Shown: positions 7,737-15,565 of the stretch, one piece after another | Layout of the letters: every line of letters begins with the position of its first letter | How positions within the stretch are numbered: position 1 is the stretch's first letter | Source: a virus | Direction: 5' to 3' (one strand) | DNA: 25,778 nt | IMG/VR virus record: IMGVR_UViG_3300046656_000023 | Coordinates: 1-25,778 of that record | The notes under the pieces: generated by a model | Database searches by the model: none | What the model saw: only the letters and a program-made list of their open reading frames with translations | What the model was told of the DNA's origin: nothing | Program-made: the position numbers and the translations under genes

Positions 7737-9794
7737 TTATAGGTCCGCCGATGCGGTGTAGACTGACGTGAAATTAGCCGGTCCCGCTGCGGTTGCTGTT
7801 ACATAGACACCAAAGCTGTGTGCATCTCCACCTCCACCGACAGCAATAGCGGAAGCGTTGGTATAAGTAGTCCCGGTAAATGCTATTGATGGGTAAGCAC
7901 GCATCGTTGTGTTAAAGCTGACAGTGCAGCCTATAAATGCACCGGCTCCTGGTGTTCCGATACAATAACAGAAGCCAGTGGTGTAAAATCGCTGGCATTG
8001 CTGCAACTGCTGCACCGGATCGGGCTTCTCCAATGGCGTTGGTTGCGTCTGACCGGGTTGCGCTATTTCAAGCTGGACGCCCCAGAGTTGGAAGGTGCCG
8101 GATTGCACACCGATATTGCCAGCGCGGTTAGCTTGTGTAGTGCCAGAGGAAAACCAGAACTCAATCGCGGTGCTATCGTCTCCGGCTGTTCCTAAAGTCT
8201 TGCCAACAGCTGACGGCACGGCGAACGTCACACTATAGCGCGCCCACGTGCCGATAATCGTAACCGGCTGACCCGTCATAAATACATTTGCTGACGGTGA
8301 GCCTCCAGTGCCGAAGTTCTGCCACAACCCAATACCGATTTTCGGTGTGCCCGCAGTATATCGCCCATAGAATGACAATATAACCGTCTTGCCTGCTAGT
8401 CGGCGCACACCTTCGATGCGTTGTGTCAGTTCTGAGTATGCTGCCGCTCCTGCATTTCCGGTAACAGCAACGTTCATACAGTAGGTAAACTGCTCGTCTC
8501 CCAACTGCGTCCGGTCGGCATCGGCCACCGCCAATTGTGCAGCAGTCGTAGTGTCGAGATTGAGCGCCAGCGACCAACGATCGACAGTGAATGCGAGCGT
8601 CGTCCACGGACCAGCACCACGTTGCGCCACATTGAACATCGAGTTGTGCAGCTTATTCCGCCCGACGTTATTCAGCGTCCCTGCAACCGCGTTATCCGTA
8701 TATAACTGCGACGTGCTCTCGTTATGCGTCGTTACCCACTGCACACTGTTGGTATCATTATAGCGAACATACATCTGTCCGCCGAGACTATCCCACCATA
8801 GCGCACCGGGAACCGCAGTCGGCGCCGTGTCACTAATTAGTGCACCACCCGGAACACCGCTCACTGCGCTATCTACATACGCCTTATTAGCGACATCACT
8901 CGCAACTTGCGGCGCGTTTACGATGCCATGAATAGGGAAACCGCCCATGTCGATTGGGCCGTGCATCGTATCGCCGACTGTCGGTAGATATGGACCACCT
9001 GCGCTATCTACGTCAGCTTTAGTTAGTGTAACGATACCGATACGTGTATTGAACGACGCAACGCCACCCGTGCTACTGATGATCTTATTATCGACATATT
9101 GCCGAGTAGCAGCCTGCAAGTTAGTCGTGGGATCAGCGGCTAGCGTAATGGGACCGAACATCGTGCCGCCGGTAAACGGCAGATAGCGATCCATATAGTT
9201 ATATGTTAAATCCTGCCAACCGTTAGACGTAAATTCCTGCATCCTATTCATAGACGTAGAGAAATAGAGATCGCCGAGTGTAGCTGGTTGTCCTAATGGA
9301 TCGAGTGTTGGCGCCGACGCTAGTGGACCATAATATGTGCCACGAAAATTATCCCACCACGTCTTAGAATTGAGTGCGCTAGTAGCCGAATAACCTGCCT
9401 GCGTGGTAGCCGTATTAGCCGACGCTAGTGCATTTGCCTCGCTAATATCGGCAGCATCGGCACTCGCTTTCGCCTGCAATGCATAGTCAGCCGGAACATT
9501 AGTTGCATTGGTCCAATATGTCGGATTGTTAGTTCTATCCTGTGCAAACGTCGTAGGATATGCTGCACTCGTATGCGATACCATACATTGCCGCATACTA
9601 GAGTCCGTAGGGTCGAGCAACACCTGACCAACGGTATATGTCGTAGCGTTAGTCCACGCTCCTGCGAAATTCGGTATCGCGAGGAACTGCGCCATTGCGC
9701 CGTCGATAATGTCCATGTCACCATTGATAGCTTGGTCCCACGGTATGCTATCGAATGGTGGCTTGCTCAATCTGAGGAACGGAGTAAGGGCCAC
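7737..9794 (-). CDS. Tail fibre protein 1 (685 aa)
   Basis: It begins at a GTG (GGAGAT Shine-Dalgarno about 8 nt upstream). Residues 1-35 (LTPFLRLSKPPFDSIPWDQAINGDMDIIDG) look like a virion-attachment N-terminus of podovirus fibres. A helical Ala-rich rod region spans about 105-145. Two tail-fibre repeats follow: LPFTGGTMFGPITLAADP...AATRQYVDN (about 205-240) and LPTVGDTMHGPIDM...ANKAYVDS (about 270-310). A Trp-containing segment PGALWWDSLGGQMYVRYND (about 330-348) precedes the C-terminal ~310-residue domain. That domain is shared with fibre 2 and carries the presumed receptor-binding tip. It follows the nozzle gene, so it probably attaches near the tail tip or collar. Confidence 0.85.
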   Translation of the reverse strand: MALTPFLRLSKPPFDSIPWDQAINGDMDIIDGAMAQFLAIPNFAGAWTNATTYTVGQVLLDPTDSSMRQCMVSHTSAAYPTTFAQDRTNNPTYWTNATNVPADYALQAKASADAADISEANALASANTATTQAGYSATSALNSKTWWDNFRGTYYGPLASAPTLDPLGQPATLGDLYFSTSMNRMQEFTSNGWQDLTYNYMDRYLPFTGGTMFGPITLAADPTTNLQAATRQYVDNKIISSTGGVASFNTRIGIVTLTKADVDSAGGPYLPTVGDTMHGPIDMGGFPIHGIVNAPQVASDVANKAYVDSAVSGVPGGALISDTAPTAVPGALWWDSLGGQMYVRYNDTNSVQWVTTHNESTSQLYTDNAVAGTLNNVGRNKLHNSMFNVAQRGAGPWTTLAFTVDRWSLALNLDTTTAAQLAVADADRTQLGDEQFTYCMNVAVTGNAGAAAYSELTQRIEGVRRLAGKTVILSFYGRYTAGTPKIGIGLWQNFGTGGSPSANVFMTGQPVTIIGTWARYSVTFAVPSAVGKTLGTAGDDSTAIEFWFSSGTTQANRAGNIGVQSGTFQLWGVQLEIAQPGQTQPTPLEKPDPVQQLQQCQRFYTTGFCYCIGTPGAGAFIGCTVSFNTTMRAYPSIAFTGTTYTNASAIAVGGGGDAHSFGVYVTATAAGPANFTSVYTASADL

Positions 9795-9798
9795 TATG

Positions 9799-11517
9799 CT
9801 ATCTCCGAATAGTGCCGCGTAGATATGCGAGTGATATACTAACGAACTTCAGCGGCTTCTTCACACTGCCGCTAAACCGTAGTTTCATGAGCTTGAATTT
9901 CAGCGGCCATGCATACACTCTCTCATCACTAGTCCGTCGGCCACCGCCATACGGGAAGTTACCATACGGCACGTTACCGTAACCTGCACCGTCGCCACCT
10001 ACGAAATTGGCGTCTAGCATCGGCGTATCGGCGCCCGTCTGCTTATCCATATACAAATTATCGGCATATGCACGCGCTCGAAATTCAGCACTACCTTGTG
10101 TATCTATCGCCATATACCGCGTTGCCTTGGTATCCATACGCTTATTGAAGTCAGCCCACGGTAGTTCCCAATCGAAGTTGACTGCTACTCCGCTGCCATC
10201 TGCGTTATGGTCTACATCGTTAACGTAGTCGGCGATACTTGTGTCATCATCGAATGCATATGAATAGAGCTTGTTCTTGTTAGCAAATATAATGTTCTGT
10301 AGCGCAGTCCTGCATCCCGCTTGCCATACCCATCCACGTAATCTAGCCCACGCATGAACCTTCAATTCACTGATCGCGGTATATGAGAAACCCACCGTTT
10401 CCGTAATGTTGCCGCCGCTATCAAATACCGGCACGAACAACATATAACGGAAATGCCGCATATCGTAGACGGCAAACACATATTGCTGTATCTGCGCTGC
10501 ACTTAGGGGCTGTATGAGCGGCGTCAATATAGGGTCAATAAGCTGCGAGGCTCGCGTCGGTCGTAGCGTATTGAACAACGTAATCCGCTGTATGCTATTG
10601 ACGCCTATATTATCTGTGAAGAATGTATCGTCACCTACGCTAATTAGCGAGCGGTGCGTGAGACAGCCAAATTCCTCAATGAAGCCGTCATCGGTGGGTG
10701 TATGGACCGACGGCGAGCCTGTGTAGACGCCGAGATTGACTGGTAATACTCCGCGTTCGAAGGTAACGACCAACTTATCTCGATATGCGACAAGTCCGGT
10801 GATCGTGGCACTACCAAGGCTAACTCGTGGTCCGAGGTCGAGCGCAATCGAGTCATTGGGGGCTGTGTCTCCCGGCCATGTGCCACTCGTGTCTTTGGCA
10901 CTTACATATATAGACGTAGGAGCCGCTGGAATACCGGCCATAATCATGTATTCGCCATGTGTGCAACATAGCGAACCAATTGGCGTATTGATGTTCGTCA
11001 ACGTGCCCAAGTCTTGCAGATATTCCAACAACATATATTGTGGGTTTGTCGGCTTACCTGCAATGATTAGCGGCTTATGCACGCCATCGCACATAATGAG
11101 GTCGCTATTGAATATAGCGAATGTGCAGAAGGTGACATTAGACCACGGAACAACTGTCCCGATCTTCATAGCGGTCACGACACCAGCGCCATCTGACTTC
11201 GTAATCAGGCCACTCTTTTGCACTGCTATAATAAACTGATTGAAGTATACACAGTTCACTATATCGCTAACGTCGCCGCCTACCTGCAACCGTGCCCGTA
11301 AACGTGTTCCGTGTCGCACACTCAAGGCGCCATCTAGACCACGCTCGATATTATCTAATATCTTGGCATATGTAGGCTTCATATTGAGGTCGGTATCGGC
11401 GACGTTCAGACCACCCTCGAAGCTCCGCACCGTCGTCGTCACCAAATTAGACTGCGGCTGTTTACCGCGTGGATCAGCCGATGCGTGTTTGCGATACACT
11501 AGGGCACCATCCACCAT
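9799..11517 (-). CDS. Tail nozzle / stabilisation protein (P22 gp10-like), 572 aa
   Basis: Near the N-terminus is RSFEGGLNVADTDLNMKPTYAKILDNIERGLDGALSVRHGTRLRARL-type sequence (about 31-78), the usual opening of podovirus tail hub/nozzle beta-propeller proteins. Further in, GFIEEFGCLTHRSLISVGDDTFFTDNIGVNSI (about 278-309) resembles a propeller blade with the 'genuine gene sees G-x-hits' pattern of the gp10 family. Family assignment is by remembered similarity plus synteny (adaptor, then this, then fibres). It would close the tail channel below the adaptor. The ATG lies inside the end of the adaptor gene (19-bp overlap), which suggests coupled expression. Alternative: another tail-tube or collar component. 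Confidence 0.7.
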   Translation of the reverse strand: MVDGALVYRKHASADPRGKQPQSNLVTTTVRSFEGGLNVADTDLNMKPTYAKILDNIERGLDGALSVRHGTRLRARLQVGGDVSDIVNCVYFNQFIIAVQKSGLITKSDGAGVVTAMKIGTVVPWSNVTFCTFAIFNSDLIMCDGVHKPLIIAGKPTNPQYMLLEYLQDLGTLTNINTPIGSLCCTHGEYMIMAGIPAAPTSIYVSAKDTSGTWPGDTAPNDSIALDLGPRVSLGSATITGLVAYRDKLVVTFERGVLPVNLGVYTGSPSVHTPTDDGFIEEFGCLTHRSLISVGDDTFFTDNIGVNSIQRITLFNTLRPTRASQLIDPILTPLIQPLSAAQIQQYVFAVYDMRHFRYMLFVPVFDSGGNITETVGFSYTAISELKVHAWARLRGWVWQAGCRTALQNIIFANKNKLYSYAFDDDTSIADYVNDVDHNADGSGVAVNFDWELPWADFNKRMDTKATRYMAIDTQGSAEFRARAYADNLYMDKQTGADTPMLDANFVGGDGAGYGNVPYGNFPYGGGRRTSDERVYAWPLKFKLMKLRFSGSVKKPLKFVSISLAYLRGTIRR

Positions 11518-12167
11518 TCGCCCGGTATCTGCGACTGTCGAGCATCGAGCGGCAACGGTTGCTGAGCATAGCGAGACTTAACCTGCACCCTTCTCTTTAC
11601 GGCTAGCATCTCATACTTAGTCACCTGTGCGGGAACGGTGCCGTCATCGACGCAATACATCCACGCTGCGCCATACGTTAGCAGCAGCCTATCTAGATTA
11701 ACGGTGTCAGCCTCAGCTAATGGCAACTTCGGTCGCTGCCGTGCCCATATGACTATGTTACCGGCTGACTCACTAGGCCACGCTCGCAACGGTCGATTAG
11801 CCGTCGTGTAATCTGGCGAAATGAACCTCAATCCACCGCCAGTTAACGTTGTCGGATTGATGCCCGGTGGCAATTCCTGTAACCGTCGATTATCTCCCTC
11901 GGGCCACACAAACGCTATGTCACCATACTCACTAATAGGTCCAAGTGGTCCTATCAAATCGCTCGATATGCGTCCCGTAGTGCCGTCTAACGCGACCGTG
12001 AAATAGGTCATGTAGTCGGGCCACCACATATCCTCAAATTCCATCAGGAAAGCGTCCTGCACGAATTGACGGATGATGCCCGCACTATATAGCTGTGTCG
12101 CTACGCCAGGAACCTGCGACAACTCGGTAATTACGTCAGATACAATATCTTGAACGGTCGTTTGCAT
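11499..12167 (-). CDS. Head-to-tail adaptor protein, 222 aa
   Basis: N-terminal helices (TVQDIVSDVITELSQVPGV...IRQFVQDAFLMEFEDMWWPDYMTYFTVALDG, about 3-54) are followed by a beta-rich insertion. A C-terminal helical part (LDRLLLTYGAAWMYCVDDGTVPAQVTKYEMLAVKRRVQVKSR, about 158-200) completes it. This pattern matches the podovirus adaptor proteins that dock on the portal dodecamer (SU10 adaptor-like, by memory). Trp-rich ends (MWWPDY and EWWMVP) are typical of contact surfaces. It follows the capsid block and precedes the nozzle gene, which is the expected order. A 10-bp-stem inverted repeat lies immediately upstream. The Shine-Dalgarno is weak (AGAG at about -12). Confidence 0.65.
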   Translation of the reverse strand: MQTTVQDIVSDVITELSQVPGVATQLYSAGIIRQFVQDAFLMEFEDMWWPDYMTYFTVALDGTTGRISSDLIGPLGPISEYGDIAFVWPEGDNRRLQELPPGINPTTLTGGGLRFISPDYTTANRPLRAWPSESAGNIVIWARQRPKLPLAEADTVNLDRLLLTYGAAWMYCVDDGTVPAQVTKYEMLAVKRRVQVKSRYAQQPLPLDARQSQIPGEWWMVP

Positions 12168-12187
12168 TGCTATACTCTGAGAAAGTA

Positions 12188-12234
12188 GGCACCGCTACCA
12201 TCGGGAGGGAGGAAACGACCTCAATAGCGGTGCC
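12188..12234. repeat. Inverted repeat between decoration and adaptor genes (10-bp perfect stem)
   Basis: GGCACCGCTA (12188-12197) and TAGCGGTGCC (12225-12234) are exact complements around a 27-nt loop. In the minus-strand mRNA the structure begins 8 nt after the stop of the upstream gene and ends about 20 nt before the adaptor start. The transcript loop contains CCUCCCUCC. No clear U-tract follows on the minus strand (UACUUUCU), so it is more likely a processing or stabilising stem, or an attenuator, than a strong terminator. Confidence 0.7.
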
Positions 12235-12241
12235 CATAGAG

Positions 12242-12922
12242 TTAGCTCGCGAAGTGTGGGAGTCCCATCAGCCCACCGCGACCTGCTGCATTAACATCGT
12301 TAATGAAATCGAATGTAGCATCAATGGCAGTCGTGCCGTTTGGCGTTGTCGTTGGCGTATACATACCACGAGGGTCGGTCGTTACAGCGGTTGCTGGATC
12401 AACCAAACTAGCAGCTTGCAATGTTCCAGCCGCAGCAAGAACACCATTCGCTACCTCGAACTGACACCTGATAGCTCTATATGGTAGACCGAATTTCGCA
12501 CCGCTACCGACGTTAACAGTAGTTGCAGCTGTCGTTGTGGTAACGACCATATTTCTGATCGTCTTGAATGCCTTGTTACCAGCGACGGCAACTGCACCAG
12601 CTAGCGTAAACGACTCGCTGATAGGCTGACCGAGATAGTCCCATCCATTGATGACGACTGGCGACGTAGCGGCACCACTCGCAATGACCGAGATATTGCG
12701 ACCATACGTCTCGGGAAACTGCGCTACATTAGTCAAGTCGAATGTCGCCGCTGCTGCTACACTGAGCGCCGTAGCAATCAACGTAGCATTAGCGACAACC
12801 GGCGTGCCGAATGAAATGCGAGTTGCGCCATTGTAGTTTACGTCACTGCTATATTGCATAGCAGGCACATACTCGTTTACACGAATAGGAAAGAATGATG
12901 GATTGGTCATTACGTTAGGCAT
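12242..12922 (-). CDS. Probable capsid decoration/head structural protein, 226 aa
   Basis: This is a low-Cys, low-Lys, beta-rich protein, high in Ala/Thr/Val/Gly (ATLIATALSVAAAATFDL, VAVAGNKAFKTIRNMVVTTTTAATTVNVGSGAKFGLP). It includes a segment VINGWDYLGQPISESFTLAGAVAV (about 90-113) that I associate with phage head/virion proteins; I cannot name the family with certainty. It stands two genes after the major capsid protein and just before the adaptor, where decoration (cement) or head-fibre proteins are common. The first ATG is preceded by GAAGGATAA. An in-frame ATG five codons later is an alternative. Confidence 0.55.
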   Translation of the reverse strand: MPNVMTNPSFFPIRVNEYVPAMQYSSDVNYNGATRISFGTPVVANATLIATALSVAAAATFDLTNVAQFPETYGRNISVIASGAATSPVVINGWDYLGQPISESFTLAGAVAVAGNKAFKTIRNMVVTTTTAATTVNVGSGAKFGLPYRAIRCQFEVANGVLAAAGTLQAASLVDPATAVTTDPRGMYTPTTTPNGTTAIDATFDFINDVNAAGRGGLMGLPHFAS

Positions 12923-12928
12923 GACGTG

Positions 12929-13324
12929 TTATCCTTCTAGAGCTTCGGCAATTCCGCCTGTCATCGGACGGGGCCGGTTACGTGTTTTGCGCTCGACTAT
13001 CTCTTTCGGACTTAGTGAATAATGGTCTGGTATGACTTCGCCAGTCTCCATATCCACTAGACGCGGCTCTTGTAGAACGCCGATACGTTGTAGCTGTTCT
13101 GTGTCGTCAGCCGCAACGAATATCGAGTGTCCTTGTGGGAAGTAGACAAAGTATCCGTCGTCGAATTCCTCCCACCGCTGTGCCATCTTCCGAGTGATAA
13201 TCTTACGCTCGCCATTCGCACCGTTGACGATCTTCACGTCCTCGGTGATATCGGTGACTTGGCGACGGAATTTACCCGTTACTTTCTCTGCCTGAAATTC
13301 AGGCTTGGGATCGAGTGGCATCAC
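12929..13324 (-). CDS. Conserved-looking hypothetical protein in capsid block, ~131 aa
   Basis: I do not recognise a family. It is a charged soluble protein: basic N-terminal third (VTGKFRRQVTDITEDVKIVNGANGERKIITRKMAQRWEEF), an aromatic strand DGYFVYFPQGHSIFVAADD (about 57-75), then an acidic/basic tail ending RNRPRPMTGGIAEALEG. It can start at GTG 13324 or at ATG 13321; the latter gives TGATG with the upstream stop and seems better. It lies between two short/structural genes in the head module, so a minor head or assembly role is possible, but nothing in the sequence proves it. Confidence 0.6.
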   Translation of the reverse strand: MMPLDPKPEFQAEKVTGKFRRQVTDITEDVKIVNGANGERKIITRKMAQRWEEFDDGYFVYFPQGHSIFVAADDTEQLQRIGVLQEPRLVDMETGEVIPDHYSLSPKEIVERKTRNRPRPMTGGIAEALEG

Positions 13325-13509
13325 AGTTTCTCTATAATTATAGTAGCGGAAGCACCCTCTACCGAGTTCAGCAAGCGAGTTACATGTGGCTTCTGACCCA
13401 ATGCAACCAGTCGCCCGATTTCGGATTGCGTATCGGGATCATCGGTGATGGCGCTCTCTAGGAAATCAGCCGTTGCTGACAAGATTTCTTCTACGTCATT
13501 CTTTGGCAT
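13321..13509 (-). CDS. Small hypothetical protein after major capsid gene, 62 aa
   Basis: This is a short, acidic, largely helical protein (MPKNDVEEILSATADFLESAITDD, then SEIGRLVALGQKPHVTRLLNSVEG). It has one of the strongest ribosome sites in the window, AGGGAGGT placed 4-5 nt before the ATG, which implies high expression like the capsid gene upstream. The end overlaps the start of the next gene. Function unknown; possibilities include a small head-assembly factor. Confidence 0.65.
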   Translation of the reverse strand: MPKNDVEEILSATADFLESAITDDPDTQSEIGRLVALGQKPHVTRLLNSVEGASATIIIEKL

Positions 13510-13519
13510 CGTTACCTCC

Positions 13520-14485
13520 CTAATTCGTAACTACGCCATGTGTACGGAACGCTCTCCACAAACACCACTGACCTTGCCATACCACTCGGCTACCTACCGC
13601 GTCGGTATTCCACGGCGCCACTAGCTCTTTCACTTTCATATTGACGCTACGGAGCATGTGCAGACGCAGATATGTATCGTTGATAAAATAGGCGTAGTTA
13701 ACGGGACAATCTTCGTCATACATGATGGGGATGCCGTTGTGATAGCAACCTTCGAAGCCCAAGTCGAACATACGTTTGCCAGACTTACCCTCAGACAACG
13801 GAATTGTCAGCTTGTCTCTCACAGCCTGACGATATGTGCGATAGATATTACGGCCAACGAGAATAATCGTCGGCCTGTCTCCCTTGAGCGTAAGGTCCAT
13901 GAGCACGTCATCGAATACTTCCTCGATATTCGTGCTATCTATCGCTCCGTTAAATACGTAGGCAGATGTGCGCCACTGTGTCTGTGTGGCTCGATTGATG
14001 CCGCCGAGAGTTCCAGTTGTAGGATTAGTAGGTATAAGACTACCCAAACCAAGAGGGTCAGTCCCACCACCGACAGCATATAGATACTGACTAAACTTCT
14101 CCTTGATGCTTTCCTCCAAGACATTCATCTTCTCTTTCATGAGTTTGAATATCTGAGCGGCGCCCATATTCTCGTCTTGCTCCTGGTCACTGATAATCAC
14201 AGTGCCAGCAACACGTGAATAGCCGTATTCTACGGTGTCGAACTCGTCCGTTTGGTTAACGGGCAACGACTGGTAGTAACGATAGCTAGCCACGTTCGGA
14301 TTGCGGCCAACTGTCAATGGATTGGTGATGTTGTAACCACCATCCTCATACTCTACTCTGTCGTTGCTAAACACCCACGCCATGAGTGCATTAGACTTGA
14401 TGCTCGCCATAACGAGCTTCTTGCGTGATTTCGTCAACGTGCTATTCAGCACGGTGTTAATAGGAACTATTGTGCCGACTGGCAT
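13520..14485 (-). CDS. Major capsid protein, 321 aa
   Basis: The protein follows the scaffold gene directly, as HK97-fold coat proteins do. Characteristic stretches are GRNPNVASYRYYQSLPVNQTDEFDTVEYGYSRVAGTVIISDQEQDENMG (about 76-124) and a long spine-helix-like segment AQIFKLMKEKMNVLEESIKEKFSQYLYAVG (about 126-155). It ends in a beta-rich domain (VNMKVKELVAPWNTDAVGSRVVWQGQWCLWRAFRTHGVVTN) that resembles known podoviral/siphoviral coats. The ATG has GGAG about 10 nt upstream. Fold assignment is from memory of the family, without alignment; synteny makes the role strong. Confidence 0.85.
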   Translation of the reverse strand: MPVGTIVPINTVLNSTLTKSRKKLVMASIKSNALMAWVFSNDRVEYEDGGYNITNPLTVGRNPNVASYRYYQSLPVNQTDEFDTVEYGYSRVAGTVIISDQEQDENMGAAQIFKLMKEKMNVLEESIKEKFSQYLYAVGGGTDPLGLGSLIPTNPTTGTLGGINRATQTQWRTSAYVFNGAIDSTNIEEVFDDVLMDLTLKGDRPTIILVGRNIYRTYRQAVRDKLTIPLSEGKSGKRMFDLGFEGCYHNGIPIMYDEDCPVNYAYFINDTYLRLHMLRSVNMKVKELVAPWNTDAVGSRVVWQGQWCLWRAFRTHGVVTN

Positions 14486-14509
14486 TTCCTTGTTCTCCGC
14501 AACATAATG

Positions 14510-15565
14510 TTATCTCAGGGTTAAACCACTTTCCTCCATAGAATGACGGATTATGTCACTCCATGAAGTATTTTCGTTGAACTGCCTAGTTGCATCGACG
14601 CCTTGCGTGCCGTTACCTTGAGCACTTCTACCATTCGGTAGCGGACGGCGATTAACTGGCGGCATCACTTGGTTAGTCTGCTGAGACTGCTGCGGATTAT
14701 CTTGTAATGCTTGTATTTGAGCTTCGAGTGGCTGCGTATGATCGAGGCCGTTACTTACACTCCATGTAGCCATCTTCACATAAGCGTCGTGGATACTCAA
14801 TCCAGGCTGAGCTTGCATCATCTGTGCAAGTGTTCCTAGATTAATCTCTGCCTCGGGATGTGTCGAGAGGAAACCGTCGAGAATACGTTGGGCGTTGGCA
14901 CGTTCCTGTTGCTGTTGTTGCTCCAACTGCGCCCTCTGTGTAATTGGCGCCATCTTCGCGTCAATCATCCTTTGGATCGCGTTCAAATCCATTCCCGGAG
15001 TTACGCCTTGCTCAAGGAACGGTATCTGATAGCCCTTACTCTTTACCTCGGCTACCAACATCTCCAATGTCTTGACTGGATCACGCATGAAGTCAGCCAT
15101 GACACGCATAGCGACAACTTGCGACTCAGCCGGCAATGCCAACTCGGTAGCAACACGTGAAACTTCGCTATGTCCCTGTAGCTGCTGCGTCGCTGCCTGC
15201 AACTGTTGTCGCAGTGTTTGATTTTCTCTACTATGTCGTTGACCTTCCTCAAATACTCGACGCTCGATACCACCCTTTGCAACTATTCTACCAGTTACCG
15301 GGTCAACGAGGTCTCGGGTATTAGGATTTTCTGGATTTGGCCTTTCTTCGAGGCCGTCATGTCTACGTCTAATAACCGGCTGCGTTTGGTCGCCAGTATT
15401 GCCGCCGCCACTTCTTCCATCCACTGATTGCGACGGTGCCGCACTACTATGTCCACCGCCATCCGACGTTTGCGACCCTTGCGAGCCAACATCGCTACCT
15501 CCGCCGCCACTATCGCTATCTAGATCAGGGATATTGCTGAGTATGCTGTCTTCTGTTCCGCTCAT
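14510..15565 (-). CDS. Scaffolding protein, 351 aa
   Basis: It is located between portal and coat genes, the standard scaffold position. Residues 1-60 are Asp/Ser/Gly-rich and disordered. A coiled coil follows (QRHSRENQTLRQQLQAATQQLQGH, about 108-131), then a helical body with a Gln-rich stretch (TQRAQLEQQQQQERANAQRIL, about 209-229). The short C-terminal helix (TSWSDIIRHSMEESGLTLR) is a likely coat-binding end. The mostly alpha-helical, Gln-rich, low-aromatic composition is that of scaffolds that guide procapsid assembly and then leave. Its ATG overlaps the portal stop (ATGA). Confidence 0.8.
   Translation of the reverse strand: MSGTEDSILSNIPDLDSDSGGGGSDVGSQGSQTSDGGGHSSAAPSQSVDGRSGGGNTGDQTQPVIRRRHDGLEERPNPENPNTRDLVDPVTGRIVAKGGIERRVFEEGQRHSRENQTLRQQLQAATQQLQGHSEVSRVATELALPAESQVVAMRVMADFMRDPVKTLEMLVAEVKSKGYQIPFLEQGVTPGMDLNAIQRMIDAKMAPITQRAQLEQQQQQERANAQRILDGFLSTHPEAEINLGTLAQMMQAQPGLSIHDAYVKMATWSVSNGLDHTQPLEAQIQALQDNPQQSQQTNQVMPPVNRRPLPNGRSAQGNGTQGVDATRQFNENTSWSDIIRHSMEESGLTLR

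Noticed and set aside
10736-11239. 167-aa plus-strand frame opposite the nozzle gene
   Set aside because: Antisense shadow of a recognisable tail gene, with no promoter or ribosome site.
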